Origin: Burkholderia sp. Bp8992
GTDB taxonomy: Bacteria; Pseudomonadota; Gammaproteobacteria; Burkholderiales; Burkholderiaceae
DNA: 64,000 nucleotides
NCBI RefSeq assembly: GCF_003853705.1
Contig: NZ_QTQI01000004.1
Span: 1-64,000, forward strand
Direction: 5' to 3'
The position numbers and the translations under genes are program-made. This document shows, piece by piece, positions 9,127 to 19,751 of this stretch. The notes below the pieces were generated by a model that did not search any database, was not told where the DNA came from, and was given only the letters and a program-made list of their open reading frames with translations. The first letter of the stretch is position 1; each line of letters begins with the position of its first letter.

Positions 9127-10077
9127 TCAGTGAAACAGTTCGTCGTAGTCCACCGTGGCCGTGCCGAGCTTGCCGACCACGATGCCTGCCGCGCGATTCG
9201 CGAGCACGACCGCGTCGACGAGCGGCACGCCGGCGCCGAGCATCGTCGCGACCGTCGCGATCACGGTATCGCCCGCGCCCGACACGTCGAACACTTCGCG
9301 TGCGAGCGCCGGCGCATGCAGTTCGCCGCTGGCGGAAAAGAGCGTCATCCCCTCTTCCGAGCGCGTGAGCAGCAGCGCGTCGATGCCGAGCTCCGCACGC
9401 AGGTTCGCGACGCGCGCGCGCAGATCGTCTTCCGACTTCCACTGGCCGACCACTTCGCGCAATTCCGCGCGGTTCGGCGTGATCAGCGACGCGCCGCGAT
9501 AGCGCGCCCAGTCGTCGCCCTTCGGGTCGACGAGCACCGACTTGCCGGCCGCACGCGCCTTCTCGATCATCGTCGTGACGTGCGTCAGGCCGCCTTTCGC
9601 GTAATCCGACATCAGCACGACGTCGTGCTGCGGCAGCAGTGCGTCGAAGCGTGCGAGCCCCGCGAGCAGCACCTCGTGCGTCGGCATCGCCTCGAAGTCG
9701 ACGCGCAGCAGTTGCTGCTGGCGCGCGAGCACGCGCAGCTTGATCGTGGTCGGCAGCGCCGGGTCGCGCTCGAGATGCGGCGTCACGCCGCTGCTGGCGA
9801 GCAGCTCGACGATGCGCTCGCCGGGCTCGTCGCACCCGACGACACACAGCAACCCGGCCTGGCCGCCGAGCGTCACGGCATTGCGCGCGACGTTGGCCGC
9901 GCCGCCGAGCCGCTCCTCCTGACGCTGCACGTGCACGACCGGCACCGGCGCTTCAGGCGAAATGCGATCGACGTTGCCGAACCAGTAACGGTCGAGCATC
10001 ACGTCGCCGACGACGAGCACGCGCGAGCGCGCGAGCTGCGCGCGCGGCACCGGAACGATTTCGCGAAGAGTATTCAT
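9127..10077 (-). CDS. hldE: D-glycero-beta-D-manno-heptose-7-phosphate kinase
   Basis: PfkB/ribokinase-family sugar kinase, 316 aa, phosphorylating heptose-7-phosphate at C1 for LPS core synthesis. It shows GGAANVARN at 58-66 and the anion-hole/catalytic motif DVSGAGDTV near residue 255. It is only the kinase half: the E. coli HldE has about 477 aa with a C-terminal adenylyltransferase domain, absent here, so it is functionally HldA (rfaE domain I) and a separate HldC must be elsewhere. The ATG at 10077 (MNTLREIVPV) lies 7 bp after the ugd stop; an in-frame start at 10116 would overlap ugd. Confidence 0.92.
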   Translation of the reverse strand: MNTLREIVPVPRAQLARSRVLVVGDVMLDRYWFGNVDRISPEAPVPVVHVQRQEERLGGAANVARNAVTLGGQAGLLCVVGCDEPGERIVELLASSGVTPHLERDPALPTTIKLRVLARQQQLLRVDFEAMPTHEVLLAGLARFDALLPQHDVVLMSDYAKGGLTHVTTMIEKARAAGKSVLVDPKGDDWARYRGASLITPNRAELREVVGQWKSEDDLRARVANLRAELGIDALLLTRSEEGMTLFSASGELHAPALAREVFDVSGAGDTVIATVATMLGAGVPLVDAVVLANRAAGIVVGKLGTATVDYDELFH

Positions 10078-10084
10078 CGTGTGG

Positions 10085-11485
10085 TCAGCCACGGGAAGAC
10101 GACTGGGGATCGACATACGGCCGGCCGATCGCGTAGTAGTCGATGCCCAGTTCGGCCATCGCGTCCGGCTCGTACAGGTTGCGCCCGTCGAAGATCACCG
10201 GCGCCTTCAGTTCAGCCTTCAGGCGCGTGAAATCGGGGCTCCGGAATTCCTTCCACTCGGTCACGATCACGAGTGCGTCCGCGCCCGTCACGGCGACGTC
10301 CTGCGTCTCGACGAGATGCAGCCGCGCCAGCGCGTCGGCATCGTTGCCGAAATCCAGCTCGAACACGCGCCGTGCTTCGTCGACCGCGACCGGATCGTAC
10401 GCGCGCACGGTCGCGCCGCGTTCGAGCAGCGCAGCGATCAGGCGGCGGCTCGGCGCCTCGCGCATGTCGTCGGTGTTCGGCTTGAACGCCAGGCCCCAGA
10501 CCGCGAACTCGCGGCCCGTCAGGTCGGCGCCGAAGCGCTGCTCGATCTTGCCGATCAACACGTCCTTCTGCGCATGGTTGGCGGCCTCGACGGCCTCCAG
10601 GATGCGCAGCGGCTGGCCGTTCTCGCCGGCGGTGCGGATCAGCGCCTGGACGTCCTTCGGGAAGCACGAGCCGCCGTAGCCGACGCCGGCGTACAGGAAG
10701 TGATAGCCGATGCGCGGATCGGAACCGATCCCGCGGCGCACGGCCTCGATGTCGGCGCCGACCTTGTCGGCGAGATTCGACATCTCGTTCATGAACGAGA
10801 TGCGCGTCGCGAGCATCGCGTTCGCCGCGTACTTCGCGAATTCGGCCGAACGCACGTCCATGTAGATCGTGCGCTCGTGGTTGCGGTTGAACGGCGCGTA
10901 GAGCTTTTTCATCTTCTCGCGCGCGATCGTGCCGGTCTCGTCGTCGTCGACGCCGATGATGATCCGGTCCGGGCGCATGAAGTCCTCGACCGCGGCGCCT
11001 TCCTTCAGGAATTCCGGGTTCGACACGACCGAGAAGCGATGCGCGACGCTGCCCGCGAGCCCGCGTGCGGCAAGCGCCTCGTCGACCACGCCGCATACGC
11101 GCCGCGCAGTCCCGACCGGCACCGTCGACTTGTCGACGATCACCTTGAAGCCCGTCATGTAGCGGCCGATGTTGCGTGCGGCCTCGAGCACGTACTGCAG
11201 GTCGGCCGAGCCGTCCTCGTCGGGCGGCGTACCGACCGCAATGAACTGGATCTCGCCGTGCGCGACGCTCGCCTCGATGTCGGTCGAGAAGCGCAGGCGC
11301 CCCGCCGCGCGGTTGCGCGCGATGATGTCCAGCAGCCCCGGTTCGTGAATCGGCATCCCGCCGTTGTTCAGGATGTCGATCTTGCGCGGATCGACGTCGA
11401 GGCAGAAGACGTCGTGGCCGATCTCCGCGAGGCAGGCGCCCGTGACGAGACCGACATAGCCGGTGCCGATGATGGTGATTTTCAT
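10085..11485 (-). CDS. ugd: UDP-glucose 6-dehydrogenase
   Basis: Oxidises UDP-glucose to UDP-glucuronate, 466 aa. The N-terminal Rossmann motif is [15 protein letters not shown] and the catalytic cysteine is Cys274 in [13 protein letters not shown]-GlcA feeds exopolysaccharide and, in Burkholderia, 4-amino-4-deoxyarabinose modification of lipid A linked to polymyxin resistance (general knowledge). It is followed after 7 bp by hldE, so the two are probably cotranscribed; lapB lies 90 bp upstream. Confidence 0.95.
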   Translation of the reverse strand: MKITIIGTGYVGLVTGACLAEIGHDVFCLDVDPRKIDILNNGGMPIHEPGLLDIIARNRAAGRLRFSTDIEASVAHGEIQFIAVGTPPDEDGSADLQYVLEAARNIGRYMTGFKVIVDKSTVPVGTARRVCGVVDEALAARGLAGSVAHRFSVVSNPEFLKEGAAVEDFMRPDRIIIGVDDDETGTIAREKMKKLYAPFNRNHERTIYMDVRSAEFAKYAANAMLATRISFMNEMSNLADKVGADIEAVRRGIGSDPRIGYHFLYAGVGYGGSCFPKDVQALIRTAGENGQPLRILEAVEAANHAQKDVLIGKIEQRFGADLTGREFAVWGLAFKPNTDDMREAPSRRLIAALLERGATVRAYDPVAVDEARRVFELDFGNDADALARLHLVETQDVAVTGADALVIVTEWKEFRSPDFTRLKAELKAPVIFDGRNLYEPDAMAELGIDYYAIGRPYVDPQSSSRG

Positions 11486-11575
11486 AGATGTTCCGGTACT
11501 TCCCGGTAATAGACTAACTTGGCCGCCGGGACGAGCCCGGCGGCGACCGCAGCGCGTTGGCTCCGCGTACCGGGA

Positions 11576-12748
11576 TCAGCCCGGCATCGCAGGTTCGACG
11601 CGGCGCGGCGCATAGGTTTCCCAGCCGCTGCATCCGGGGCACTGCCAGTAAAAGAGCCGTGCCCGGAAACCGCAATTCTGGCACGTATACCGTGGCAGGT
11701 TTTTGGTGCGCTGCTTGATCAGCGCACGCATCATTTCAAGTTCCTTACGGCGCGGTTCGTCGGCCGCGGCGATCTGCGCATCGAGCAGGTGCAGCATCCC
11801 GGACAGGTTCGGCGACTTCTCCATCTGCATGCGCGCGAGCGTGTGCGCCGCCTCCTGGCCGCGCAACCCGGCGATGTGCTGATACGCGATGTCGAGCAGG
11901 TCGTTCGACGGATAGCGGTCGACATACCCCATCAGCAGCTCGGCGCCTTCGGCGTTCTTGCCGAGCGCGACATACGCCTTCATCAGCTTGTCGGCGACGA
12001 GCGGCAGGTACGCCGGATTCTGCGCTTCGACGCGCTTCCAGTGCTCGATCGCGGCTGCGTGGTCGCCCGCCGCCTCCGCTGCGTCGCCGGACAGCACCGT
12101 CGCACGCACGTTCTGCGGGTTCACGGTCAATGCCAGGCGCAACTGTTCGGCTGCCGCAGCCGCGTTCTTGCGCTGCAGCGCTTCCTGCGCGAGTTCGCAG
12201 TGGAACTGCGCGATCTCGACACCGAGCGGCTTGTCGCTCATCGATTCGATGCGCTTCGCGGTATCGATCGACTTGTTCCAGTCCTTCTCGATCTCGTAGA
12301 TCGTCAGCAGCGCCCGCTGCGCACCAAGCGCGTAGTCGCCGTCGGCGAGCTTGTGGAACGCCTCCTCGGCGCGATCGAGCAGGCCGGCCTTCAGGAAATC
12401 CTGGCCGAGCTCGTACAACGCGTGGTCACGCTCGTTGACCGGCAGGTCCGTGCGGCTCAGCAGGTTCTGGTGCACGCGGATCGCGCGGTCGGTCTCGCCG
12501 CGGCGGCGGAACAGGTTGCCGAGCGCGAAGTGCAGCTCGACCGTCTCGGGATCGAGCTTGGCGACCTCGATGAACGCGTCGATCGCCTTGTCGGGTTGTT
12601 CGTTCAACAGAAAATTCAGGCCGCGGAAATACGAGCGCGGCAGGTTGGCACTCTCCGACAGGAGATTCTTCAGGTCATAGCGTGACGCCGCCCAACCGAG
12701 CGCGAACGCGACCGGAATCGCGAGCAACCACCAGAAATCCAGATCCAT
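11576..12748 (-). CDS. lapB: LPS assembly protein LapB (YciM)
   Basis: Membrane-anchored TPR protein, 390 aa, that in E. coli adapts LpxC for FtsH proteolysis and balances LPS against phospholipid. Residues about 4-20 form one transmembrane helix (FWWLLAIPVAFALGWAA), followed by TPR repeats, and a C-terminal rubredoxin-like zinc ribbon with two CxxC pairs (CQNC and CPGC). Length matches E. coli LapB. The start at 12748 places the membrane anchor at the N-terminus; the frame continues to 12988 without resemblance to the family. lapA lies 53 bp upstream, the same arrangement as in E. coli. Confidence 0.94.
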   Translation of the reverse strand: MDLDFWWLLAIPVAFALGWAASRYDLKNLLSESANLPRSYFRGLNFLLNEQPDKAIDAFIEVAKLDPETVELHFALGNLFRRRGETDRAIRVHQNLLSRTDLPVNERDHALYELGQDFLKAGLLDRAEEAFHKLADGDYALGAQRALLTIYEIEKDWNKSIDTAKRIESMSDKPLGVEIAQFHCELAQEALQRKNAAAAAEQLRLALTVNPQNVRATVLSGDAAEAAGDHAAAIEHWKRVEAQNPAYLPLVADKLMKAYVALGKNAEGAELLMGYVDRYPSNDLLDIAYQHIAGLRGQEAAHTLARMQMEKSPNLSGMLHLLDAQIAAADEPRRKELEMMRALIKQRTKNLPRYTCQNCGFRARLFYWQCPGCSGWETYAPRRVEPAMPG

Positions 12749-12801
12749 GCGAAATATCGAAGCAGAGACGAAAACCGCGCGATGATCGCGCGGCGTCCGT
12801 G

Positions 12802-13095
12802 TTAAATGACGGGCGGCATCGGCGGCTGGTCGATGACGGCGGGCGTTTCGCGCACCGCACGCAGATCGCGCTTCAGGCGCCCGTTCTCGAGACGCAGGCG
12901 GAAGATCGAAGGCAGCGCGGACAGCAGGCCCGCCAGCAGCCCCACGGCGAAGAACGCCAGGCCGATCAGGATCAGCGGCGCTTGCCATGCGTAGCCGGCA
13001 ACGAAATTCAGCGTCGCGGTTTGCGTATTGGCCAGCGCGAGCACCAGCAGCAGGACGAACACCAATACCCGGATCAGCCAGACGATAAACTTCAT
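12802..13095 (-). CDS. lapA: LapA family protein (DUF1049)
   Basis: Small inner-membrane protein of 97 aa with two hydrophobic helices (about 3-23 and 41-66) and a short cytoplasmic coiled tail LRLENGRLKRDLRAVRE. The NTQTATLNFVAGYAWQAPL segment between the helices is typical of LapA/YciS. It is encoded directly upstream of lapB, its partner in LPS regulation. I chose the ATG at 13095 (MKFIVWLIRV), giving the usual family length; an upstream extension to 13194 lacks family features. Confidence 0.9.
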   Translation of the reverse strand: MKFIVWLIRVLVFVLLLVLALANTQTATLNFVAGYAWQAPLILIGLAFFAVGLLAGLLSALPSIFRLRLENGRLKRDLRAVRETPAVIDQPPMPPVI

Positions 13096-13234
13096 GAAGC
13101 CCTCTCTTTGTTGAGGTTTGCTGCGGCGCGCGACTCCCCTTCGTCGCACCGAATCGACCCGTATTGTAAAGGAAGCGTTTCCGCGGCTGCGCACATCCTG
13201 CGCCAGCCGTTGCGCCGCCGCCGCCGGAAATGAA

Positions 13235-13258
13235 AAAAGCGCCCCAAGGGGCGCTTTT
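13235..13258 (-). terminator. Terminator after ihfB
   Basis: Stem AAAAGCGCCCC / GGGGCGCTTTT with a 2-nt loop; on the minus strand it ends in a T-run. Located between ihfB and lapA, it separates the rpsA-ihfB unit from lapAB. Confidence 0.85.
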
Positions 13259-13303
13259 CTTTTCAGCCTTCGCCGGACGGGTTCCGGGCAGTCCGAACGA
13301 CGC

Positions 13304-13627
13304 TCAACGCTCGTCGTCCGGATCGTCAGCCTTCAGCGGTTCACCGGCGCGGCCGTCGACGCGTTCACGCAATTCCTTACCAGGCTTGAAATGCGGCACG
13401 AACTTCTCGGGCACCTGCACTTTCTCCCCTGACTTCGGGTTGCGTCCGACGCGCGCCGGGCGACGGTTGAGGCCGAAGCTGCCGAAACCCCGAATTTCGA
13501 TGCGATGCCCTTTCGCCAGGGCATCAGACATCGCATCGAGCATCGTCTTCACCGCGAAATCCGCATCCTTGAGGACAAGTTGCGGAAATCGCGATGCCAG
13601 CTGCGCGACCAACTCGGATTTGGTCAT
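13304..13627 (-). CDS. ihfB: Integration host factor beta subunit
   Basis: DNA-bending nucleoid protein, 107 aa. It begins [18 protein letters not shown] and contains the HU/IHF signature [22 protein letters not shown], whose proline-tipped beta arm intercalates DNA. The C-terminal tail beyond residue 95 is charged and longer than in E. coli (94 aa). It lies 22 bp downstream of rpsA, the conserved proteobacterial arrangement, and is followed by a terminator. IhfA is encoded elsewhere. Confidence 0.95.
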   Translation of the reverse strand: MTKSELVAQLASRFPQLVLKDADFAVKTMLDAMSDALAKGHRIEIRGFGSFGLNRRPARVGRNPKSGEKVQVPEKFVPHFKPGKELRERVDGRAGEPLKADDPDDER

Positions 13628-13649
13628 ACTTCAGCAGACCTCGTGAGGC

Positions 13650-15362
13650 TTACTGGTTCTGGCCGTCGAGCTTCGCCTTCAGCAGCGCGCCGAGGTTGGT
13701 CGTACCGGTCGCAGCGGCGCTCGTGTCCGACTGCAGGCCGCGGATCGCTTCCTGTTGTTCAGCCGAATCCTTCGCCTTGATCGACAGGTTGATGCCGCGC
13801 GACTTGCGATCGATGTTGATCACCATCGCGTTGACCTTGTCGCCTTCCTTCAGCACGTTGCGTGCATCTTCGACGCGATCCTGCGAGATTTCCGACGCAC
13901 GCAGGTAGCCTTCAATGTCGCCCGTCAGCGTGACGACCGCACCCTTCGCATCGACCGTCTTCACGACGCCGTCGACGATCGAGCCCTTGTCGTTCATTGC
14001 AACGTAGTTGCTGAACGGGTCGCCTTCGAGCTGCTTGATGCCGAGCGAAATACGCTCCTTCTCGACGTCGATACCGAGCACGATCGCTTCGACTTCGTCG
14101 CCCTTCTTGTACTTGCGAACGGCTTCTTCGCCGGCTTCGCTCCACGACAGGTCCGACAGGTGGACCAGACCGTCGATGCCGCCCGGCAGACCGATGAACA
14201 CGCCGAAGTCGGTGATCGACTTGATTGCGCCCGTGATCTTGTCGCCCTTCTTGAAGTTGCGGCTGAAGTCATCCCACGGATTCGGCTTGCACTGCTTCAT
14301 GCCGAGGCTGATACGACGGCGGTCTTCGTCGATCTCGAGGACCATGACTTCGACTTCGTCGCCCAGCTGGACAACCTTCGACGGTGCAACGTTCTTGTTG
14401 GTCCAGTCCATTTCCGACACGTGGACGAGGCCTTCGATGCCCGATTCCACTTCGACGAATGCGCCGTAGTCGGTGATGTTCGTGACCTTGCCGAACAGGC
14501 GCGTGCCCGACGGGTAACGGCGCGAGATGCCTTCCCACGGATCGTCGCCCAGTTGCTTGATGCCCAGCGAGACGCGGTTCTTCTCTTGGTCGAACTTGAG
14601 GATCTTCGCGGTGACTTCCTGGCCAACCGACAGGACTTCGCTCGGGTGACGCACACGACGCCATGCGATGTCGGTGATGTGCAGCAGGCCGTCGATGCCG
14701 CCGAGGTCGACGAACGCGCCGTAGTCGGTGATGTTCTTGACCACGCCGTTGACGATCGCGCCTTCCTTCAGCGTCTCGAGCAGCTTCGCGCGCTCTTCGC
14801 CTTGCGTTGCTTCGATCACTGCACGACGCGACAGCACGACGTTGTTACGCTTGCGATCGAGCTTGATCACGCGGAACTCGAGCGTCTTGCCTTCGTACGG
14901 GGTCGTGTCCTTGACCGGACGCGTGTCGACCAGCGAACCCGGCAGGAACGCGCGGATGCCGTTGACCATCACGGTCATGCCGCCCTTCACCTTGCCGGTG
15001 ATGGTGCCGGTGACGAGTTCGTTGTTGTCGAGGGCCTTTTCCAGCGACAGCCACGATGCAAGGCGCTTCGCCTTGTCGCGCGACAGGATCGTGTCGCCGT
15101 AGCCGTTTTCGAGTGCGTCGATCGCGACGGACACGAAATCGCCCGACTGCACCTCAACCTCGCCCTGATCGTTCAGGAATTCCTCGATCGGAATGTAAGC
15201 CTCGGACTTCAGGCCTGCATTGACGACCACGAAGTTGTGGTCGACGCGCACGACTTCGGCGGAAATCACTTCGCCGGCGCGCATGTCTTGGCGGGTCAGC
15301 GACTCTTCGAACAGAGCCGCAAAGGATTCGGTATTCGGGGTGGAGGTTTGCAGGTCGGACAT
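13650..15362 (-). CDS. rpsA: 30S ribosomal protein S1
   Basis: RNA-binding ribosomal protein S1, 570 aa, with six S1 OB-fold repeats, recognisable by repeated [21 protein letters not shown]-type blocks (for example [20 protein letters not shown] and [20 protein letters not shown]). It delivers mRNAs to the 30S subunit. Codon use is strongly biased as expected for a highly expressed gene. I chose the ATG at 15362 ([15 protein letters not shown]); an in-frame ATG at 15395 would add 11 residues. Between cmk (142 bp upstream) and ihfB, as in most proteobacteria. Confidence 0.96.
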   Translation of the reverse strand: MSDLQTSTPNTESFAALFEESLTRQDMRAGEVISAEVVRVDHNFVVVNAGLKSEAYIPIEEFLNDQGEVEVQSGDFVSVAIDALENGYGDTILSRDKAKRLASWLSLEKALDNNELVTGTITGKVKGGMTVMVNGIRAFLPGSLVDTRPVKDTTPYEGKTLEFRVIKLDRKRNNVVLSRRAVIEATQGEERAKLLETLKEGAIVNGVVKNITDYGAFVDLGGIDGLLHITDIAWRRVRHPSEVLSVGQEVTAKILKFDQEKNRVSLGIKQLGDDPWEGISRRYPSGTRLFGKVTNITDYGAFVEVESGIEGLVHVSEMDWTNKNVAPSKVVQLGDEVEVMVLEIDEDRRRISLGMKQCKPNPWDDFSRNFKKGDKITGAIKSITDFGVFIGLPGGIDGLVHLSDLSWSEAGEEAVRKYKKGDEVEAIVLGIDVEKERISLGIKQLEGDPFSNYVAMNDKGSIVDGVVKTVDAKGAVVTLTGDIEGYLRASEISQDRVEDARNVLKEGDKVNAMVINIDRKSRGINLSIKAKDSAEQQEAIRGLQSDTSAAATGTTNLGALLKAKLDGQNQ

Positions 15363-15504
15363 AAAAATCTGATTGTGCATGGATCGCTGTGCCACGCCGG
15401 CCGGAATGGCAGGCTGAAAGGGCCAGATCGACTACCACACGGGGTTAAGGGTTCGAAACACGCTCCGCGCTTGCAACGCCGAGCACCTACCGCTGCCCGC
15501 CTTC

Positions 15505-16191
15505 TCAGGCGGGCTGGCCGAGCGCCCGGTACCACTGCAGCACTTGATCGACGGCTTCATCGACCGACAGTGCCGACGTATCGAGCAGCTTGGCATCTGC
15601 TGCAGGCTTCAGCGGCGCGGCTGCGCGATTGCTGTCGCGCGCGTCACGTTCACGAAGATCCCGGAGCAAGTCATCTATATTAGCAGAAAAACCTTTTTGC
15701 ATCAATTGCTTATGCCGCCTGGCCGCGCGCGCCTCGGCGCTGGCCGTCAGGAACACCTTCAGCACGGCGTCCGGGAAGATCACCGTGCCCATGTCGCGCC
15801 CGTCTGCGACGAGGCCCGGCGTCTTGCGGAACGCGCGCTGGCGCGCGACGAGCGCGGTGCGCACGGGCCCGTGCACGGCAATGGCCGACGCGCGGTTGCC
15901 GACCGCTTCGGCGCGGATGTCGTTCGACACGTCGACGCCGTCCAGCTGCGCACAGCCCTCACGGAACGTGATGTGAAGATCGTCGATCAGCTTCACCAGC
16001 GCGTCGATGTCTTCCGCCGCGATGCCGTAGCGCACGCTCGCGAGTGCGGCCAGCCGGTACAGCGCGCCGCTGTCGAGCAGGTGGAAGCCAAGGTTCGCGG
16101 CGACGAGCGCCGCGACGGTGCCCTTGCCGGAGGCAGTCGGGCCGTCGATCGTGATGACGGGAGTTGGGTGAAAGGGTCGGGTCGATTTCAT
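15505..16191 (-). CDS. cmk: Cytidylate kinase
   Basis: Phosphorylates CMP and dCMP, 228 aa. P-loop [11 protein letters not shown] is near the N-terminus, and the CMP-binding and lid segments include [15 protein letters not shown] and [15 protein letters not shown], all typical of bacterial Cmk. It lies 13 bp after aroA and upstream of rpsA, continuing the serC-pheA-tyrA-aroA-cmk-rpsA order. Confidence 0.95.
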   Translation of the reverse strand: MKSTRPFHPTPVITIDGPTASGKGTVAALVAANLGFHLLDSGALYRLAALASVRYGIAAEDIDALVKLIDDLHITFREGCAQLDGVDVSNDIRAEAVGNRASAIAVHGPVRTALVARQRAFRKTPGLVADGRDMGTVIFPDAVLKVFLTASAEARAARRHKQLMQKGFSANIDDLLRDLRERDARDSNRAAAPLKPAADAKLLDTSALSVDEAVDQVLQWYRALGQPA

Positions 16192-16204
16192 CGGAACAGT
16201 CGGG

Positions 16205-17509
16205 TCAGGCTTTGGCGAGCGCGGCGAAGCGGTCGAAATAGTCGGGGAACGTCTTGCCGACGCACTTCGGATCGTTGATCCGCACGGGCACGCCGCCCAG
16301 GCTGACGAGCGAGAAGCACATCGCCATCCGGTGATCGTCGTACGTATCGATCGCCGCGTTCGGCGTGAGCTTTTCCGGCGGCGTGACGACGAGATAGTCG
16401 GGGCCTTCCTCGACGATCGCGCCGACCTTGCGCAGCTCGGTCGCCATCGCGGCGATGCGGTCGGTCTCCTTCACGCGCCAGCTCGCGATGTTGCGCAGCG
16501 TGCTCGTGCCGTTCGCGAACAGCGCCGCGACCGCGATGGTCATCGCCGCATCGGGAATCAGGTTGAAATCCATGTCGATCGGCTCGAGCTTGCCGTGGTC
16601 GTGGCCGATGCCGCGCACGTCGATCCAGTCGTCGCCCATCGTCACGTTCGCGCCCATCTGCATCAGCGCGTTCGCGAAGCCGACGTCGCCCTGGATGCTC
16701 GCGCGCCCCACGCCCTCGACCCGCAGCGGGCCGCCGCCGAGCGCACCGGCCGCGAGGAAGTACGATGCGGACGACGCGTCGCCCTCGACCATGATCCGCC
16801 CCGGCGAGCGGTAGCGAACGCCTGCCGGCACGACGAAGCGCTGCCAGCCGTCGCGCTCGACGGTCACGCCGAAGCGCTCCATCAGCCGGATCGTGATGTC
16901 GATGTATGGCTTCGAGATCAGCTCGCCGTCGACCTCGACGACGATCCGGCCGTCCTTCGCCTTCAAGAGCGGCAGCGTCATCAGGAGCGCCGTGAGGAAC
17001 TGGCTCGACACGTCGCCGCGCACGCGGATCGGTGCATCGACCGAGATCGTCGCGGGCTTGATGCGCAGCGGCGGAAAGCCTTCGTTCAGCTCGTAGTCGA
17101 TCTGCGCGCCGATCTGGCGCAGGCCGTCGACGAGATCGCCGATCGGCCGCTCGTGCATGCGCGGCACGCCGTGCACGCGATAATCGCCGCCGTTCACCGC
17201 AAGCGCGGCGGTCAGCGGCCGCACGGCCGTGCCCGCGTTGCCGAGGAACAGGTCGGCCGTCTTCGCGGTGAACGCGCCGCGCGTGCCCGTCACGACACAG
17301 GTGTCGCCGTCGCGCGCGAGCTTCACGCCGAGCTTGCCGAGTGCATCGAGCATCACGCGCGTGTCGTCGGAGTCGAGCAGGTTGGTGATCGTCGTTTCGC
17401 CTTCGGCCAGCGCGGCGAGCAGCAGCACGCGGTTCGAAATGCTTTTGGAACCGGGCAGGCGCACGGTGCCCGATGCGCTGGAGTACGGGCCGAGATCGAG
17501 ATAGTCCAT
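16205..17509 (-). CDS. aroA: 3-phosphoshikimate 1-carboxyvinyltransferase (EPSP synthase)
   Basis: Sixth step of the shikimate pathway, joining PEP and shikimate-3-phosphate, 434 aa. The S3P-binding motif [10 protein letters not shown] follows the N-terminus, and the family signature [15 protein letters not shown] contains the glycine-rich PEP loop, followed by the [14 protein letters not shown] block. The C-terminal [11 protein letters not shown] is conserved. The ATG at 17509 ([11 protein letters not shown]) gives the usual start; the longer frame to 17644 overlaps tyrA. 13 bp separate it from both tyrA and cmk. Confidence 0.95.
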   Translation of the reverse strand: MDYLDLGPYSSASGTVRLPGSKSISNRVLLLAALAEGETTITNLLDSDDTRVMLDALGKLGVKLARDGDTCVVTGTRGAFTAKTADLFLGNAGTAVRPLTAALAVNGGDYRVHGVPRMHERPIGDLVDGLRQIGAQIDYELNEGFPPLRIKPATISVDAPIRVRGDVSSQFLTALLMTLPLLKAKDGRIVVEVDGELISKPYIDITIRLMERFGVTVERDGWQRFVVPAGVRYRSPGRIMVEGDASSASYFLAAGALGGGPLRVEGVGRASIQGDVGFANALMQMGANVTMGDDWIDVRGIGHDHGKLEPIDMDFNLIPDAAMTIAVAALFANGTSTLRNIASWRVKETDRIAAMATELRKVGAIVEEGPDYLVVTPPEKLTPNAAIDTYDDHRMAMCFSLVSLGGVPVRINDPKCVGKTFPDYFDRFAALAKA

Positions 17510-17522
17510 GGGAATCGTCCTG

Positions 17523-18449
17523 TTATTTCTTGACCGGCTCGGCAGCGGGCGCACCGCCGCGCTCCTGCCATGCCTTGCGTGCGGCGCGCGAGCGCGTGAA
17601 CACGGCTTCGAGCGCCGCGCCGTCGCCGGCGTCGATCGCCTCACGCAGCCGCGCGAGCACGCGCGTGTAGCCGTCGAGTTCGTCGAGCAGCGCCGCGCGG
17701 TTCGCGACGCATACGTCGCGCCACATTTCCGGGCTCGACGCCGCGATGCGCGTGAAATCGCGGAAGCCGCCCGCCGCGTACGAGAATTTCAGCTCCGCGT
17801 CGGCCTCGCCGAGAATCTGCTCGACGAGCGCGAACGACAGCACGTGCGGCAGATGGCTGATCGACGCGAATACACGATCGTGCTGTTCGGTGTTCATCGT
17901 GCGCACGTCGGCGCCGGTTGCACGCCACATCGCGTCGATCCGCGCGACCGCTTCGGGCGCATTCTCGGGCAGCGGGCACAGCACGACGTTGCGACCGACG
18001 TACAGGTCCGGCAACGCTGCCTCGACGCCGCTCGACTCGCGGCCGGCAATCGGATGCCCCGGCACGAACTGCGCGATCCGCGCGCCGAGCGCTGCGCGCG
18101 CGGCCGCGACGACGTCGGACTTGGTGCTGCCTGCGTCGGTGACGATCGTCGTGTCGTCGAGCCACGGCGCGATGCGCGCGAGCAACGGGCCCGTCTGCGC
18201 GACGGGCGCGGCCAGCAGCACGAGATCGGCACCGGCGAGCGCGTCGCGCAACTGCGCGTCGTCGTCGAGCGCCGCCGTGCGATCGATCACGCCGAGCGAC
18301 AGCGCGCGCTCGACCGAGCTGTGCGAGCGGCCCACGCCGACGATCTCGCCCGCGCCGCCCGGCGCGCGCTCGCGCAGCGCGCGAGCCAGCGAGCCGCCGA
18401 TCAGGCCGACACCGAAGATGACCAGTTTGTTGAATGCAAAGCCTGACAC
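17523..18449 (-). CDS. tyrA: Prephenate dehydrogenase
   Basis: NAD(P)-dependent oxidative decarboxylation of prephenate to 4-hydroxyphenylpyruvate for tyrosine, 308 aa from this start. The Rossmann motif [16 protein letters not shown] is N-terminal, and [17 protein letters not shown] carries the catalytic His region. The start is uncertain. The family N-terminus corresponds to a GTG at 18449 ([12 protein letters not shown]); an in-frame ATG at 18539 would add 30 residues. Neither has a clear Shine-Dalgarno sequence. A 186-bp stretch with an 18-bp palindrome separates it from pheA. Confidence 0.9.
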   Translation of the reverse strand: MSGFAFNKLVIFGVGLIGGSLARALRERAPGGAGEIVGVGRSHSSVERALSLGVIDRTAALDDDAQLRDALAGADLVLLAAPVAQTGPLLARIAPWLDDTTIVTDAGSTKSDVVAAARAALGARIAQFVPGHPIAGRESSGVEAALPDLYVGRNVVLCPLPENAPEAVARIDAMWRATGADVRTMNTEQHDRVFASISHLPHVLSFALVEQILGEADAELKFSYAAGGFRDFTRIAASSPEMWRDVCVANRAALLDELDGYTRVLARLREAIDAGDGAALEAVFTRSRAARKAWQERGGAPAAEPVKK

Positions 18450-18602
18450 GACAAGAGCCAAGTTACGCGCGCGAAGCGTCGCCTCGCACGCGGAAATCCA
18501 GATTCCGGGTAACGGGCCCGCACCCGGCGCAATCTGCACCGGATACCGCCCGAACCCGCCTTCGGCAGCGCCGACCGGCCTGCCCTGCCCGCCTGGCCGC
18601 CG

Positions 18603-18620
18603 CGCCTGCTCGAGCAGGCG
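18603..18620. repeat. 18-bp perfect palindrome between pheA and tyrA
   Basis: CGCCTGCTCGAGCAGGCG is identical to its reverse complement, centred on CTCGAG, 16 bp downstream of the pheA stop. As RNA it would fold into a stem, but there is no T-run on either side, so it does not look like a standard terminator. It could be a protein-binding site, an RNA processing stem or chance in GC-rich DNA. Confidence 0.5.
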
Positions 18621-18635
18621 ACGGGCCGCCGCGCG

Positions 18636-19718
18636 TCAGCGTGCGCGCGGATACGAACCGAGTATCTTCAGGAACGCGGCCTTCTGGCCGAGTTCCGCGA
18701 GCGCGGCCGCCACCGCCGTATCGTCGCGGTGCCCTTCGATGTCGATGTAGAAGTAGTACTCCCACGTGCCGACACGCGCCGGACGCGACTCGAAACGCGT
18801 CATCGACACGCCGTGCCGCGCGAGCGGTTCGAGCAGCTTGAACACGGCGCCCGGCTCGTTCTTCACCGACACGATCAGCGACGTCTGGTCGTGACCGCTT
18901 TGGCCGGCCGGCTGCTTGCCGACGATCACGAAGCGCGTGCGGTTGTGCGGATCGTCCTGGATCAGCGAGAACGCGATCTGCAGGCCGTAGTGCGCCGCCG
19001 CGCGATCGCCCGCGATTGCCGCGACGGTCGGATCGGCCGCCGCGAGACGCGCGGCCTCGGCATTGCTTGCCACCGCCTGCCGCTCGAGCTGCGGCGCATT
19101 CGCCGCAAGCCACTGCTGGCATTGCGCGAGCGCCTGCGCATGGGCGCAGACGCGCTTCACGCCGTCGAGCGTGCCGCTTTGCGTCAGCAGGTTGTGATGG
19201 ATCGGCAGCGCAAGCTCGCCGCTGATCAGCAGCTGGGTTTGCAGCAGCAGGTCGAGCGTGCGCGACACCGCGCCTTCGGTCGAATTCTCGACCGGCGCGA
19301 TGCCGAACGCCGACGCGCCGGCCTCGACCGAGCGGAACACCTCGTCGATCGACGGGCACGGCAGCCCTTCGATCGACTGCCCGAAATACTCGAGCATCGC
19401 CTGTTCGCTGTACGTGCCGACCGGCCCGAGGAACGCGACGTGGATCGTCTGTTCGAGCGCGCGGCTCGCGGCCATGATCTCGCGCCAGATGGCGCTGATG
19501 TGCTCGCTCGCGAGCGGCCCCGCGCTCATGTCCTGCAGCCGCGCGATCACCTGCAGCTCGCGCTCCGGCCGGAACACCGGCGCGTTGAAATGCTTCTTGA
19601 CCTCGCCCACTTCCAGCGCCACTGCGGCGCGCTGGTTCAAAAGCGCGATCAGCTGCGCGTCGATCGCATCGATGCGATCGCGCAGCGGTTTCAGGCGGGA
19701 ATTCAGTTCGTCGTCCAT
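18636..19718 (-). CDS. pheA: Bifunctional chorismate mutase/prephenate dehydratase
   Basis: P-protein of phenylalanine synthesis, 360 aa. Residues about 5-85 form an AroQ chorismate mutase domain (LRDRIDAIDAQLIALLNQR, then EVKKHFNAPVFRPEREL). Residues about 92-270 are the prephenate dehydratase domain, starting FLGPVGTYSEQA, with the catalytic-type segment NSTEGAVSRTLD. A C-terminal ACT domain contains GAVFKLLEPLARHGVSMTRF and the ESRP phenylalanine-binding motif, so feedback inhibition by Phe is expected. It sits 33 bp after serC. Confidence 0.95.
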   Translation of the reverse strand: MDDELNSRLKPLRDRIDAIDAQLIALLNQRAAVALEVGEVKKHFNAPVFRPERELQVIARLQDMSAGPLASEHISAIWREIMAASRALEQTIHVAFLGPVGTYSEQAMLEYFGQSIEGLPCPSIDEVFRSVEAGASAFGIAPVENSTEGAVSRTLDLLLQTQLLISGELALPIHHNLLTQSGTLDGVKRVCAHAQALAQCQQWLAANAPQLERQAVASNAEAARLAAADPTVAAIAGDRAAAHYGLQIAFSLIQDDPHNRTRFVIVGKQPAGQSGHDQTSLIVSVKNEPGAVFKLLEPLARHGVSMTRFESRPARVGTWEYYFYIDIEGHRDDTAVAAALAELGQKAAFLKILGSYPRAR

Positions 19719-19751
19719 GCGTTTTGCCGTGCTGTTTGAACAGCGCCGCCG

